Positions 1 through 12,611 of a stretch of 64,000 nt of DNA are shown here, piece after piece; the first letter of the stretch is position 1; the number at the start of each line of letters is the position of its first letter. The position numbers were made by a program, and so were the translations under genes. The stretch is from Phaeosaccion multiseriatum (Eukaryota; Ochrophyta, other classes): positions 3,224,001-3,288,000 of the forward strand of contig OZ218951.1 of assembly GCA_965112735.1 (NCBI GenBank). The letters run 5' to 3'. A model generated the notes under the pieces. The model made no database searches and was not told the origin of the DNA. It saw only the letters and a list, made by a program, of their open reading frames with translations.

Positions 1-555
1 GCTCAGCAGCGGAAGGGCGTACAAGAGAGGGTTCTCCTTCCTGATCAGCAGGGCCTATTGTTGTTGTGTATGGATATTAAATGATATAAAGCCAGAACGC
101 TTTTCAACTACCTAGGCGGATAAAAAGGACCAAGAGTTTCAGGGGGAAGGCATACGGGCGAGAGAGGAATTGTCGCGAAGTTTCATTTCATCATCCATCA
201 CACACAAAGCAGCAGCAGCGGCTGAGGTCCCGAATAGATGCAGTTAGTTGCTGGCAGTATTGCGTGTTCCACAGAGAAGAGACTCTGCACTCCAAGGCTT
301 TTCCAGCGGTAGAAGCGACAGCGGACAGAGAAGGAGAAGCAAGCATGTGAGAAAGAAAAAAATTGGCATCCCATCCATCCCCCGTCTCGTGCGTTGTCTG
401 TCTCGCTCGCCTTGTGTGTGCCTAATTAGTGCCTCCTATCTTCGCCTCTCGCCTACCTCTTATGAAAGACGCATTGTGGAGCTGGGAGGCTTGAGAATTG
501 CTGAGTGCAGCGGGAAAGTTTCCCGAAGGAGTGGGCGGGTAGAGGGGGAAGAAGG
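1..555. other. 5' flank, no gene recognised
   Basis: No open frame here resembles a protein. The stretch lies directly upstream of the first start codon at 556 and probably holds its promoter and 5' UTR. The overlapping open frames are serine/arginine-rich and look like chance. Confidence 0.4.
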
Positions 556-1457
556 ATGGACTTAACCCAGCCCCGATCGCCACGGAGTGGCAGCAAGGGC
601 CATAGCCACAGCCCCAGCTTTTCCCGCTCACACAAGCGTACAGCGAGCAAGACCCCAACAGCGGCGAAGGTGAGTCAACGATAACAGATGTGGACGAGCG
701 AAGGGGGAGGAGGGGGGGGGGGGGATGAGCGAGATGGAAGAGAGCCTGGGAGGGGGGGGGGTCTGGGAGAGAGAAAGGCCAAGACGGAGTGGCGCTAGAG
801 CGTACTGGAAAAGAGAGAGAAAGATTCTGGGCAGGAGGAGTGGGCACGAAAGGTGTCGCGAGCGACATGCGCACCCGAAAGAAGTAGGGGGGCTTCCCTC
901 CATCCCCGGTGGTGGCCCTGAAGCCATGGCAGTACCCACAACGCTCTTATAACCCCCTCCTCCGCTGCCTCCCGCTCTGTGCTGCTCTGCTGTGCTCTGC
1001 TTTACAACTTACTCTGTCGGTTCTCTGTCGGTCCCCTGCAATCAGGATGACGACGAAGGCGGGTCCAAATCCATGTTCAGCTTTACGAGGCACAAGTCAG
1101 CTACAAAGCTCAGCGCTGCCACCCCCGCTTCTACCACTTCGCCGTCCACACCAGGTGGGTAGAAGTGCGCAACTGCCTGATTGATTGATTGATTGATTGA
1201 TTGACTGCTTGATTGACTGCTTTGGAGGGGAGGAGTGGAAGTGAGAGAGCCAGTTAGTCAGTCAGTACTCAGTCAGTCAGTCAGTCAGTCAGCCCAGCAA
1301 ATCTGTGGGGGCGGTTGGCTATAGGGACAAAGCGGCGACGCACTTGGCGAGGCGGTTACAGGCGGTTACACTACAGAGAGCCTCGTTGGTCAGAGCTACG
1401 AGCAACGGGGGCGACCCAGCGATCGGCTCAGGAGAGAGGAGAGAGAGGGAGGGGGAA

Positions 1458-1513
<56 letters not shown>

Positions 1514-2377
1514 CACCCCCTCCCCCTCCTCCCCCTCTCCCACCACCGCGCACACACAACACACACACACACAGCCTCTGTAGTGGCGACGTCTGGCCTG
1601 GCGGCTCCCTCTCCATCTTCTCGCCCCTCCAGCCCCTCACGACACGGACCGAGCCTGCCCTCCTTCGCTGGCGGTGCAAGTTTCATGAAGAAAGTGCACG
1701 CCTTAGACAAAGATAAGGGCGGTAGTAAGGCACAATCTCCGGCTCAGAGGAGGGGGGGAGGAGCGCACAAGAAGGGGAGTTACCTGAGGGAGAGGCTGCC
1801 TCTGAAGCTCTCACAGATTCTCGCTGCCTTGCTGGTCTTGGCGGTGGGCGTCTTCTTCTATGGGTAAGGAAGGAGGGGAGGGGAGGAGAGGAGAGTAGGA
1901 AAGGAGGAGGCACGTTCGCCTGCTCAAGCACACATGTACACACACGAACACACTCAACTCACTCACTCACTCACGCGCACACACTCTCACTCAGGCTAAC
2001 GCACACCACAAACACACACACACACACGCACACACGCGCACACGCACGCACACACATCCCACAGCCACCGACCGGGTCCTCGGCTGGTGAAGCGCGACGC
2101 TCCCTTGTACCGAGGGGACGTGCTGCGAAGTAACGAGTACATCACCTTCTGCACTGGTATACTCGCCTTCGGCTGCGAGGGGAGCAAGCACTTTATTCTC
2201 AACGACAAGGGGGAGCTTGCGTTGTTCGCCGGCAGGTATGTGTGTGTGCGTGTGTGTGCGTGTGTATGCGTGTACGCGTGATAGTGTGTAGGGGGAGGGA
2301 ACGGGAGGGCAAGCAGGACAATCTCTCGCCCATGGAAGATGTGTGTGCGTGTGTGTGTGCGTGCGTGTGTGTATATA

Positions 2378-2433
<56 letters not shown>

Positions 2434-3193
2434 TGACCTTGACCTTGACCCTTCCCTTTCGGTTTCCTTTCTGCCCCTCTCTCCTGGGCGAACTCCCTCC
2501 CTCCGTCTTTCCCTCCATTCCTCACTCACGCATTCACTCACTCACTCACTCTGTCCCTCCCTCCCTCCCTCCTCCCCCTCCTGTGCAGTGGTCCCGACAG
2601 TGCAGGCAAGAAGCTGTGGTCAAGCGGCACGAAGAGCAAGGGCGGCAAGGACATCGTAAGGCTAGAGACAGACAACCTTGTCATCTCAAGGGAGGGGAGG
2701 GTGAGTGAGAGAGAGAGAGAGAGAGAGGGAGGGAGGGAGGGAGGGAGGGAGGGAGGGAGGGAGGAGAGACGGGGGGAGGGAGGGAGGAGAGACGGGGGGA
2801 GGGAGGGAAGGAGAGACGGACGGAGGGAGGGAGGGAGGGAGGGAGGGAGGGAGGGACGGGGGGAGGGAGGGAGGGAGGGAGGGAGGGAGGGAGGGAGGGA
2901 GGAGAGACGGGGGGAGGGAGGGAGGAAGGGAGGGAAGGAGGGAGGGAGAGAAGAGAGACGGAGGGAGGGAGGGAGGGAGGGAGGGAGGAGGAACGGGGGG
3001 AGGGCGTGAGGGAGGGCCACTACTACAACGTGACCTCCTAATTTTGAGCGCATTGCCCGCCCCCCTCCCCTCTGGTGCCATCCCCTCTGGTGCCATCCCC
3101 TCGTGCCATCCACTGCCATCCATGCAGGTGACGTGGAAATCCCCCGTGTCGAGGCTGCCGAAGACCATGCGGCCTTGGCCACTCAGCGTATGA
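556..3193 (+). CDS. Bulb-type (mannose-binding) lectin-like membrane protein
   Basis: Six exons are joined by phase-consistent GT-AG introns: 556-669, 1046-1154, 1575-1863, 2065-2235, 2589-2700 and 3128-3193, giving 286 aa. The N-terminal ~150 residues are Ser/Arg/Lys-rich and look cytosolic or disordered. One hydrophobic segment follows (LSQILAALLVLAVGVFFYG, about residues 152-170), suggesting a single-pass type II anchor. The C-terminal part resembles a B-lectin fold: a GDVL-R-S-NEYITF strand, a C-G-KHFILNDKGELALF strand, then KLWSSGTKSKG and LETDNLVISREG. B-lectins usually read LWSSNT and GNLVIYD, and the classical QxDxNxVxY mannose site is not intact, so sugar binding is uncertain. Introns carry CA, GA, GT and GGGA microsatellites. 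The start was chosen because it is the first ATG in frame with a clean donor at 670. Function beyond the fold is unknown. Confidence 0.7.
2339..2431. repeat. (GT)n microsatellite
   Basis: Long GT dinucleotide run inside intron 4 of the lectin-like gene. Confidence 0.95.
2704..3012. repeat. (GGGA)n purine tract
   Basis: About 300 bp of almost pure GA/GGGA purine strand, filling most of intron 5 of the lectin-like gene. Open frames across it are repeat artefacts. Confidence 0.95.
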
Positions 3194-4093
3194 GGAGATG
3201 AGGGGAGGGGCAGAGGGGCAGAGGGGCTCTCTACAGCGCCGGAGGGGATGGCACCAGAGGGCAAGCAAGCCTCTCTTTCTTGTCTCTTGGCCTCTCTTGT
3301 GTGACTGAGTCTGTGTCTCGGCCTCTTTCTCTTTCTCTTCGTCTTTGACTGAGCCCCCCTTGTGTAGTAGGCATCTTAAGCCCCGTAGAGGAGGGTGAGG
3401 AGGCAGTTTATAGAGCAGCTTGTGTGCTTTGCTTGTTGGTCGTGTGTGTGCATGTGTGTAGGTGTATAGGTACTTGTGTGTGTGTGTGTGTGTGTGTGTG
3501 GCCATTGAATCAAGATGTGATGTGAAGTGCGGGGGCTTTTCTTCTTTATTGATACAATGAGTGCCCCCCGCTCAGCTCAGCCGCAGCTCCCCAGCCGAGG
3601 CGTCTACAAACAGCACAAAGGATGCAGCGCTGCTGTCTTGAAGCGTTGGCAGTTATTTTAGTCGGGTGGAGAGAGATTTGAGCTTCGAAGTTTTTTTACA
3701 TATTTCGAGAATGAATTATTTGTTGTAATTATGGGAAGGAAAGAAGGAATGAGGACGTGGTTTGTACATGTGTGCTTGTAGAGGGAGAATGGAACAGGTG
3801 CACTGGACCAGAGGAGGGGAGGGGGGCAAGTACAGTACAGGGCAGGCGGTTCCAAAAGGGGACTTAGTGCCCCGCCACCAAAGAAGAAGAAGGGGGTGCA
3901 GGAGAGAGGTGGGCGTGTGTGTGTGTGTGTGTGTGGGTGGGTGGGTGAGTGGGTGAGTGAGTGAGTGGGTGGGTGAAGGAGAGAGATGAAATGGTCTATT
4001 CACTTGCACACACAAGTGAACTATTACACCCACCACACCCCCCTCCCTCCCCCACCCAGCCCCGGAATGAGGCAATACATAGGCAATCAATCA

Positions 4094-4124
<31 letters not shown>

Positions 4125-4190
4125 TTGTAACACGTGAACTTGGCCATCATCTCAAGTTGGCTTTGCATCGTGCCATTTGGCCAAAGTCCC

Positions 4191-4226
<36 letters not shown>

Positions 4227-4238
4227 GGTCATCATCAT

Positions 4239-4291
<53 letters not shown>

Positions 4292-4313
4292 GTCGCCGTC
4301 GTCGTCGTCGTCA
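3194..4313. other. Convergent intergenic spacer
   Basis: This is the 3' region shared by the lectin-like gene (+) and the dienoyl-CoA reductase (-). It holds GT, GGGT, CAAT and ATC repeats and no convincing coding exon. Confidence 0.5.
4196..4313. repeat. (ATC)n microsatellite
   Basis: About 115 bp of ATC/GTC trinucleotide, ending exactly at the stop codon of the dienoyl-CoA reductase. It reads as poly-His/poly-Ser in other frames; these are not genes. Confidence 0.95.
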
Positions 4314-6625
4314 TCATGCCATCTTGGCCATTATCCGGGACTTGAGTGACTCAGGGGCGTTAAATACCCCCTCAGTGACATTCTCTAGGACGGCGGCTAA
4401 GCGAGTACCCTGTTGGTGGGGGCAAACAGGGGCACGGAAGGGAAGGAGGGAGGGAGGGAATGGGGGTTACTTTTGGTTGTAATGCGTAGAAGGAAAGAAA
4501 AGGGGGAAGGAGTCAGAGGAGAGGAGAGGAGAGGAGAGGAGGAGCAGAAAGAGGAGAGGAGAGGATGAGGAGAGGAGAGGAGGAGGAGAGGAGAGGAGAT
4601 AAGAGGAGGAGGAGAGGAGAGGAGGGGAGGAGAGGAGGAGAGGAGAGGGGACACCACGCACAACACCGCCCGTTCGTCGCTGCGCAGCCCCGCTAGACCC
4701 AAGTACAGCAAGACCCAAGTACAGCAAGACCCAAGTACAGCGAGCACCGCCCTCCCCTCCCCATCAACTGCCATCCATCCCATCCCATCCCCTGTGTACT
4801 GGTTGGTACCTACCTGATCGATGGCTCTCTTTGCGTCAAGCTCCGCGGCCCTCTCCGCCCCTCCAATGACGAACAAGGGAGGCAAAGGCAACTTCTTGTC
4901 CCCCGTCGTCATGTACTCACGTACTTCGCGCACAATATCCGTGCGAGGCTCCTGAAAGGAGGGCAGGGGGGGGTACATGGGGGTACATGGGGGTATATGG
5001 GGCGGGGTATGGCGGTATATGGGGGTATATGGGGCGGGGTATGGCGGTATATGGGGGTATATGGGGCGGGGTATGGCGGCATATGGGGGTATATGGGGCG
5101 GGGTATGGCGGTATATGGGGTTATATGGGGCGGGGTATGGCGGTATATGGGGGTATATGGGGCGGGGTATGGGGGTATATGGGGCGGGGTATGGGGGTAT
5201 ATGGGGGTATATGGGGGTATATGGGGCGGGGTATGGCGGTATATGGGGGTATATGAGGCGGGGTATGGCGGTATGAGAAGGTGGGTTGTTAGGGTATATA
5301 CAACCAACCAACTGAAGGGAAACACATGATTGCATGTATAAAATATAAATATATCAGACTAAGCTTACGGAAATGGAAACTGAAACCATCAGCCAACTCA
5401 CAACTGGACTAACCTGTCCGGCGCAGATGATCACACTGTCCACCTCGAGGACTCGCTCCTCCCCATCGACGGTTACGTGCAGTCCTGTGAGATGAGAGTG
5501 AGAGATGAAGGTGATGAGCGTCATGAGTGCACGCACGCACGCACGCACGCACGGACAGGAGGAGGAGGGGGTGGGGCACATACTCCATATCCCATACCCC
5601 ATACCCTACACCGTCCTCTGTCATCCCTCCCGGTATACTCCATACCCTATATACCCTATACCGATAACACGCCATACCCTATACCCTATGCCCTGTTCCC
5701 TTTCCCATACGCCCTATACTGTAATGGGGTACACACCCAAACACCATACCGTTTCCCCCCCCCTCTATATACCTAACTGTCAAAAAATATACCCTATATC
5801 CTTTATCCTTCATACCCTATTTTCCCTTATCCCGTATACCATATACCCTGTTCCCTTTCCCGTACGCCCTATACCGTGATGGGGTACACACCCGAACACC
5901 ATACCGTTATACCCTATACCCTATATACATACCTAACCCCCACACCCTATACCCTATATCCTATATCCTTCATACCCTATTTTCCCTTATCCCGTATATA
6001 CCATATACCCTGTTCCCTTTCCCGTACGCCCTATACCGTGATGGGGTACACACCCGAACACCATACCGTTATACCCTATACCCTATATACATACCTAACC
6101 CCCACACCCTATACCCTATATCCTATATCCTTCATACCCTATTTTCCCTTATCCCGTATACCATATACCCTGTTCTCTCTCCCATACGCCCTATACCGTG
6201 ATGGGGTACACACCCGAACACCATACCGTTATATACCCTATACCCTACATACCTAACCCCCATACCCCATACCCCATACCCTATATCCTTAGTCCTACAT
6301 ACCTACCCCCTACACCCCATACCCTATATACCCTATATGCGCTGGTCCTTTACCGTAAGGGGGTATACACCCGTTACACCACTCTCTACACCATATACCC
6401 TAGATTCCCTACCCCCCATACCCTATATACCCTATGCCCGACATACCCTACCCCCTATTGTATACCCTATACCTTCTATCGTACCTTTGTCGTCGACCTT
6501 GTTGTACTGCACGCCTGCCAGCAGATGCACTCCGTGTCGCTTGAGGGATGTCCGGTGAATCCAGCCTGTCGTCTTGCCCAGGCCCTTAGGGAGGAGATGG
6601 GAGTCGAGAGGAAGGAGGAGAGAGC

Positions 6626-6660
<35 letters not shown>

Positions 6661-6706
6661 CACAGAGAGAGAGAGGGAGAGGGAGAGGGGGAGAGAGAGA
6701 GGGAGG

Positions 6707-6795
<89 letters not shown>

Positions 6796-9700
6796 GGAGG
6801 GAGGGAGGGAGAGAGAGAGAAGAGAGTAGAGAGCAGAGAACAGAGAACAGAGGAGGGGAGGGAGGAGAGGAGAGATGAGAGGGGAGGAAGGAGGGAGGAG
6901 GGAGGAGGGAGGAGGGAGGAGGGAGGAGGGAGGAGGGAGGAGGGAGGAGAGCGGAGAGCGGAGAGCATAGACAAGAGTCCGACAAGTTACCCCCTCCCCC
7001 CCTCCCCTGCCCTGGACTCACCTTGCCTAGGGCCCCCTTTTTCCTCTGACAGAGGAAGATCTCTCTCCTCGGCAGCGCTTCCTTCTGGGCCCCGTCCGCG
7101 TCGCCAGCTGCTGCTGTACCACCAACTGTTGCACTCACCCCCCCCCGGTGCGTGTGGGTAGAGTCTACGCCCCACTCCCGCAAGAAGGCCGCTCGATCGT
7201 TCAATCGGTCCTGGGGGGGGGATGGCAGGGGATGGCAGGGGATGGGGGGAGGGGTGTGTGTGTGTGTGTGGGTGTATGAGTGGGTATGTGTGTGTGTATG
7301 TGTGTGTGTATGCGTGTGTGTGTGCGCGCGCGCGTGTGTGTGTGTGTATGTGTGTGTGTGTATGTGTGTGTGTGTGTGTGCGTGCGTGTGTCCATTCGTG
7401 CGTGCGTGTGCGTGTGTGTATGTGTGTGTGTGCGCCAGTGTGTGTGTGTGCGTGTGTGCATGTGTGCGTGGGTACAGGTACGTGTGTATGTGTGCCCCTC
7501 CCTCCCATCCCCTCCCATCCCCTCCCATCCCCTCCCATCCCCTCCCATCCCCTCCCATCCCCTCCCCTTCCCCCTCCCCTCACCTCCGGAGCCTTCTTGA
7601 GCAGCTCTGGGTCCAGCAGATACTCCGAAACGTCAAAGCCTATGCCTCCTGCCCCAATGACCGCAACCCTCTGCCCCAGTTGCTGCTCGCTCACCCTCCC
7701 CTGAAGCAAGTCAACGTAGCTGTGTACACTTCGGTGATCGGCGCCTTCAAATTCTAACTTGCGAGGTGTCACGCCAGTGGCAAACACCAACTTATTAAGG
7801 GAGAGAGGAAGGAGGGAGGGAGGGAGGGAGGGAGAGGAGGGAGAGGAGGGAGGGAGGGACAGAGAGGAGGGAGGGAGGAAGGAGGAGATACGAAGGAGGA
7901 ACGAGGGAGGGAGGGAGGAGGGATGAGTTACAGATTCGAGAGAGGGATGGCTTGTTCTTCTTGGTCTTCTTATTGTTTTCCTCTTCGTCCCTCACCCCCC
8001 CCCCCCCCCCCCTCCCCTACCTCCCCCCTCTCTCTCTCACCTTGTCAAAGCCCTCCTTCATCAACATGTCCGCCGTGGCCAGTGTCCCCAGCTGAACCTT
8101 CACCCCTGTGAGGCCCAATTGCACCCTAAAGTAACGAATTGTCTCGTAAAACTCCTCCTTCCCTGGGATTTTCTTGGCCATGTTGAATTGGCCCCCCACT
8201 TGGTCTGCGGCTTCGTAAAGCGTCACATCGTGCCCTCTTCTGGCCGCGGAGGTGGCAAAGGCCAATCCTGCAGGGCCAGACCCCACCACAGCCACTCGGC
8301 ACACCTAACAGAGGGTACACGGGTGTGTGTGCGTGTGTGTGTGAGTGAGTGTGTGTGTGTGAGAGAGAGTGTGTGTGTGTGTGTGTGCGTGTGTGTGAGT
8401 GAGTGTGTGTGTGTGTGTGTGCGTGTTGAGAAATCGCAACCAAGGAGGGCGATTGTCCGCACAACAGCACGGCCCGAGAGAGAGACAGAGAGGCCTTCAA
8501 GATGCACGGACAGCACGGGCTGCCGTATCACCAACTGCTTCTACTGCTGCTGCTGCTGCCTCTGCCACCCCCCCTCACTGTCTTCCTCCTGCCCCGTCCG
8601 CCTGGCCGGATCGCTGCTCGCTCTCGTTAGCTCACCTTCTCCTTGGTGACCGGTGGCAGCTTGAGCTCAGTCTCGTAGGCCGCCAGCGGATTCACCAGGC
8701 AAGAGGCACGCTTGCCCTGTCACGCGAAGAAGCGGGGATGATGACCAGGGGGGGGGGGGGGCACAAGTTAAGGCCCTTACGTAAGGACACTGCGTAAGCA
8801 CCCAACACGTGGAGAGGGACATAATCAACACACACATACCAACCATTCTCTGCTTGACCCCAACCATTCTCTGCTTGACCCCAACCATTCTCTGCATGAC
8901 CCCAACCATTCTCTGCTTGACCCCAACCATTCTCTGCTTGACCCCAACCATTCTCTGCTTGACCACAACCATTCTCTGCATGACCACAACCATTCTCTGC
9001 ATGACCACAACCATTCTCTGCTTGACCCCAACTATTCTCTGCATGACCCCAACCATTCTCTGCATGACCCCAACCATTCTCTGCTTGACCCCAACCATTC
9101 CCTGCTTGACCCCAACCATTCTCTGCTTGACCCCAACCATTCTCTGCCTCGGTGGCACGGCATGTGTCACGCACACTTTGGAATAGCAAAAGCAAAGAGT
9201 GACACAGTGTACACACGTAACTCACTCAATTCCCTCCCTCACCATGAAAGTGTGGTCTAGACAGGCTTGATTGCACGCGATGCACGTGTTGATCTCCTCC
9301 ACACGCCCCTCCTGTGCCTTTCGCACCTGCAAAGGTTGTGGTGGTGGTGGTGGTGGTGGTGGTGGTGGTGGTGGAGGAGGAGGAGGAGGAGGAGGATTAG
9401 GAGGAGGAAGAGGAGAAGGAGGAAGAGGGGGAGGAGCAAGAGGAGAAGGAGGAAGAGGGGGAGGAGGGGGAGGAGGGGGAGGAGGAAGCTTCAGAAGGGT
9501 GGGCAATGGGCAAGCCAGGGCAGCGTATGCGGCGCTCCTCCCCTACTCTCCCTTCCCCTTCCCTCTCCTCAGCTTTACACCTCCCCATATCACATAACCT
9601 TACGTACCCAGTAGGGATCAGCGAGTAGGGGTCGAGCCATAGACACCAAGTCGGCCTCCCCCATGGTCAGGATCTGAGGGCAGGTGAATGGGTATATGCA

Positions 9701-10636
9701 AGCATATGGGCAGGAGGGAAGAACATCACATGGTGGACATCAGAGAGGGCATATGGGTTGGGGGAGGAATGGGATCAGGATAATTTGTCACTCTTTGACT
9801 TGTCCTAATCCTTAACTTACACCAATTTCCAACCACTGACACCCTAATCCTTGACTTACTTACCTTCTCTGCGGTGTCTGGCATGTTGATTCGGTTGGTG
9901 GCCACAAGGGGGATCTTCACATGCCCCATCAGCTTCTTGGTCACCCACGAGAAGCCTAAGTCAATGGGTATGTGTGTGTGTGTGCGTGGAGGCGAAAGAA
10001 AGGAAACTCGTTGTTAGAATGAGGGGTGGAGGGGGGGGAGGGGAGGTGGGGGGAGGAGAGGGGAGGAGATGAGAGGGGGGGCTTCAAAGAATCCCCCCCT
10101 CCACTGCTATACCCCCCGCCCGCCCCAGCCGCCTAACTAAAGTTTCCATTGCGCCTGCTTGAGTTTCAATTGCGGCGCCTTTGGAACACGTATGCTTTGT
10201 ACCTGCTCTCGGTACACAGGTGGCAATGGTGGGGATGCGTGCTTCGTGCCAGCCGATGCCCTGTGCGTGTTGTGATGTGAGGAGAAAAGGAGCGGAGAGG
10301 AGGAGAGGAGAAGACGAGAGGAGAGAAGGAGAGGTGAGAAGGGGAGGAGAGAAGGAGAGGAGCGAAGGAGGGGAGAGGAGGAGAGGAAACAAGACCACAT
10401 GACATGACGCACACAACAAGCATGCAAGATCCACACGAGAAAGCAAAGCATGAGCAGTTGGTGAAACAGAGCAGAGTAAAGCAGTTGTGCAGCCCCTCCT
10501 CCCTCCCTCCTTCCCTCCTCACCGTGTTGATGATGCTCGCACCCGCCGCCTCGATCTTCTTGGCCAGCTGAGAGAGAGAGCGCAAGAGAGAGAGAGAGAG
10601 AGAGAGGGCAAGCGAGAGAGGAGAGGGAGGAGAGAC

Positions 10637-10676
<40 letters not shown>

Positions 10677-12611
10677 CGGGTAAGGGTAAAGTGCCCTCCT
10701 CAGAGCCGTTACTAGACAGAGCGGGTAAGTGCTCTCCTCAGAGCCGTTACTCTTCCCTCCTCAGAGCCGTTACTCTTCCCTCCCGCTTGGACTCGTACCT
10801 CCTCCTGGACTCTTGCCTCCCACCCCCGGTGCCCCCTGATTCCTATTAAGTCAACAAAATATCCCCCTGGGCCCCCACTCACCCCCTTCCCCTGCCGGAC
10901 CATTTTGGAGCTATCCACTGCCTTTTTTACTTACCTGCTGCACCTCTTCCCATGTGGAGCCGTCATCGATGAGATCGAGCATACTGAGGCGGTAAATGAT
11001 GATGAAGTCCTTCCCCACCGCCTCGCGCACCTGTAGCAGTTGGTGATGATGCATGTACAGCAGTTGGTGGTTCAGCAGCGGTTGGTGACGCAGCAGTTCG
11101 TGGTACAGCAGCGGTTGGTGGTACAGCAGCAGTCGGTGGTAGAGCAGTTGGTAATACAGCAAGAGCAGCAGTTGGATACGGCAGCAGCAGCAAAGTCCTT
11201 GTGGTAGAAATTATGCAACCGAAGGCGCTCTCTGCCTCCCTCCACTGCCATCCCTCCCTCCTGCGCTAGTGACACACCTGCTTAACAATCTCCACGGGCA
11301 GTCTGCATCTTGCGGAGAAGTCTCCCCCCCAGGGCCCCTCCCTATTGTTGGTCCTGCCCACGATGAACTGATTGATAAAGTAGCCCTCACTGCCCATGAT
11401 CTAATCCATCGCAAGATTACGACACAGTAGGGCAGAACAAACATTGCAGGTAGGGGGGGTGGGCATGAGCAGCAGCAATGTATGGGTCCAACGGGAACAG
11501 TGGAGACAATGACGGCAATGTATGGGTCCAACGGGAGCAGTGGAGACAATGACGTTCAGCTTGAGTAACGGCCTACACACTCACACGTACACACACACAC
11601 ACACACACGCACGCACACGCCCACACGCCCACCCACGCACCCACGCACGCACCCACCCACGCACCCACCTCCACTCCATCGTAGCCCGCCTCCCTGGCGA
11701 GCTCGGCACAGCGTACAAAGTCCCTTATGGTGCCATCCACCTCGCTGTCCTTGAGGGCCCTCGGAGTGTGTTTGTTGATGGGCGACTTGATGGACGAGGC
11801 CCCCACACACCACGGGTGGTAGCCGTACCTAAGGGGTTGGTTTTATGGTAGAGGTATTGTGGGGCAGGGTGGGGAAGGGTGGGGTAAGGTGGAGTGAGGT
11901 GGAGTGAGGTGGGGTGAGGTGGGGTGGGGTGGAGTGGGTTCACTCTCCTCCCCCTTCTCCCCCTCCAAACGACTCTCTCTTTCTCTCCCTCTCTGCCTCT
12001 TCTTGTACGCTGACTCTCTATCGTCCAATCCTCACCTTCCGGCGTGAAGAATCTGCATACAGATCTTCCCGTCGGCCTCGTGCACCTCCGCATCCGCGTG
12101 GGAGAGGAGAGGGAACAGCAGCAGCAGCAGCGGCAACAGTAGGACGGTGGGCGGCGACGAGTCCAATTAGCAATCACACCAGTTCCATTCCGCATCGCAC
12201 CTGCTCCATCCGTCCTCCTCCTCACCAAACCGAGAGACGGCCCCCAAGGTCGCAACACCCCCCCCTCCCGCTCGCTAGCGTAGAGCAAAGCAGCATCCCC
12301 ACCCACCTCACCTGCCTGGTGACGTCTCTGTGCCCCCTCGCCTCCAGCGTGGTGCTCATCTTGGCCGCAAACGGGTACACCATGCCCGCGTTGTTAGGGC
12401 TAATGCCTCCCGTCACCATGAGGCCCACGCCCCCTCTGGCCCTCTCTGCGTAGAAGGCGCCCATCTTACTCAGGCCGTTGAGCCCCAGCGGAGTGAGAAG
12501 CGAGTCCTCCAGCCCCGTGTGCATAGACCCCATGATGACTCGGTTGCGGAGCTTCGTGTGGCCCAGATCCAGGGGCTTCAGCAAGTTGTGGAACTTACTC
12601 GGGGCAGACAT
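4314..12611 (-). CDS. fadH: 2,4-dienoyl-CoA reductase (NADPH), FadH type
   Basis: Eighteen exons join with correct phase throughout: 12611-12312, 12085-12036, 11828-11669, 11400-11278, 11030-10935, 10567-10523, 10260-10203, 9955-9864, 9673-9608, 9326-9243, 8716-8636, 8304-8041, 7790-7584, 7210-7022, 6584-6485, 5484-5414, 4951-4814, 4409-4314; 739 aa (bacterial FadH is about 670). The N-terminal half is an Old-Yellow-Enzyme TIM barrel with QILHAGRYGYH (Tyr118 or Tyr120) and [12 protein letters not shown] (His263) as the acid-base pair. Cys345, 348, 352 and 364 have the exact FadH spacing for a 4Fe-4S cluster. Then come a FAD dinucleotide motif ([11 protein letters not shown]) and an NADPH motif (VIGAGGIGF, near 516). 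It reduces 2,4-dienoyl-CoA to 3-enoyl-CoA during oxidation of unsaturated fatty acids. Exon 14 carries an in-frame insert containing the recurrent short motif. An in-frame ATG at 12761 would add about 50 residues and could supply a targeting peptide; 12611 was chosen because the conserved barrel begins immediately after it. Confidence 0.9.
4968..5275. repeat. 32-bp G-rich minisatellite
   Basis: About nine tandem copies of a 32-bp unit beginning GGGGCGGGGTATGGCGGTAT, in intron 16 of fadH. Clustered G4 runs suggest G-quadruplex potential on the + strand. Because of the unit, several + strand frames stay open; none is a gene. Confidence 0.9.
5580..6480. repeat. ATACCCT-rich minisatellite with ~160-bp higher-order unit
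   Basis: This fills intron 15 of fadH. Short ATACCCTAT words make up a higher-order unit of about 160 bp, seen as three near-identical blocks around ATACCGTGATGGGGTACACA at about 5871, 6033 and 6193. Single-base changes separate the blocks. Confidence 0.9.
6627..6960. repeat. (GA)n / GGAGGA purine tract
   Basis: A long GA run followed by GGAGGGA repeats in intron 14 of fadH. Confidence 0.95.
7253..7566. repeat. (GT)n tract and CTCCCATCCC array
   Basis: A GT/GC-rich run (7253-7495) is followed by about seven copies of a 10-bp CTCCCATCCC unit (7497-7566), all in intron 13 of fadH. Confidence 0.9.
8841..9150. repeat. 21-bp tandem minisatellite
   Basis: About 14-15 head-to-tail copies of a 21-bp unit (AACCATTCTCTGCTTGACCC plus one C) in intron 10 of fadH. 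Two alternative bases recur at fixed positions (CTTGA/CATGA and CCCC/CCAC). No spacers separate the units, so it is not a CRISPR. Confidence 0.95.
9338..9484. repeat. (GGT)n-(GGA)n microsatellite
   Basis: GGT repeats grade into GGA/GAA repeats in intron 9 of fadH. Confidence 0.95.
11031..11195. repeat. Cluster of diverged copies of the GTTGGTG/CACCAAC motif
   Basis: About seven or eight degenerate copies of the short motif stand in tandem at 18-24 bp intervals (variants such as CAGTTGGTGGTTCAGCAGC and CGGTTGGTGACGCAGCAG). They sit at the 3' end of fadH intron 4. In gene sense the copies read CACCAAC, and the last one ends at the splice acceptor used by exon 5 at 11030. Confidence 0.8.

Noticed and set aside
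4977-5329. Several overlapping open + strand frames (Gly/Tyr/Trp repeats)
   Set aside because: All arise from the 32-bp minisatellite within a fadH intron.
5580-6480. Telomere-like repeats (ATACCCT)
   Set aside because: The word differs from TTTAGGG/TTAGGG-type telomeres and lies inside an intron flanked by correctly phased exons.
8841-9150. Regular 21-bp array resembling a CRISPR
   Set aside because: Units are contiguous with no spacers, and it sits in an intron of a eukaryotic gene; it is a minisatellite.
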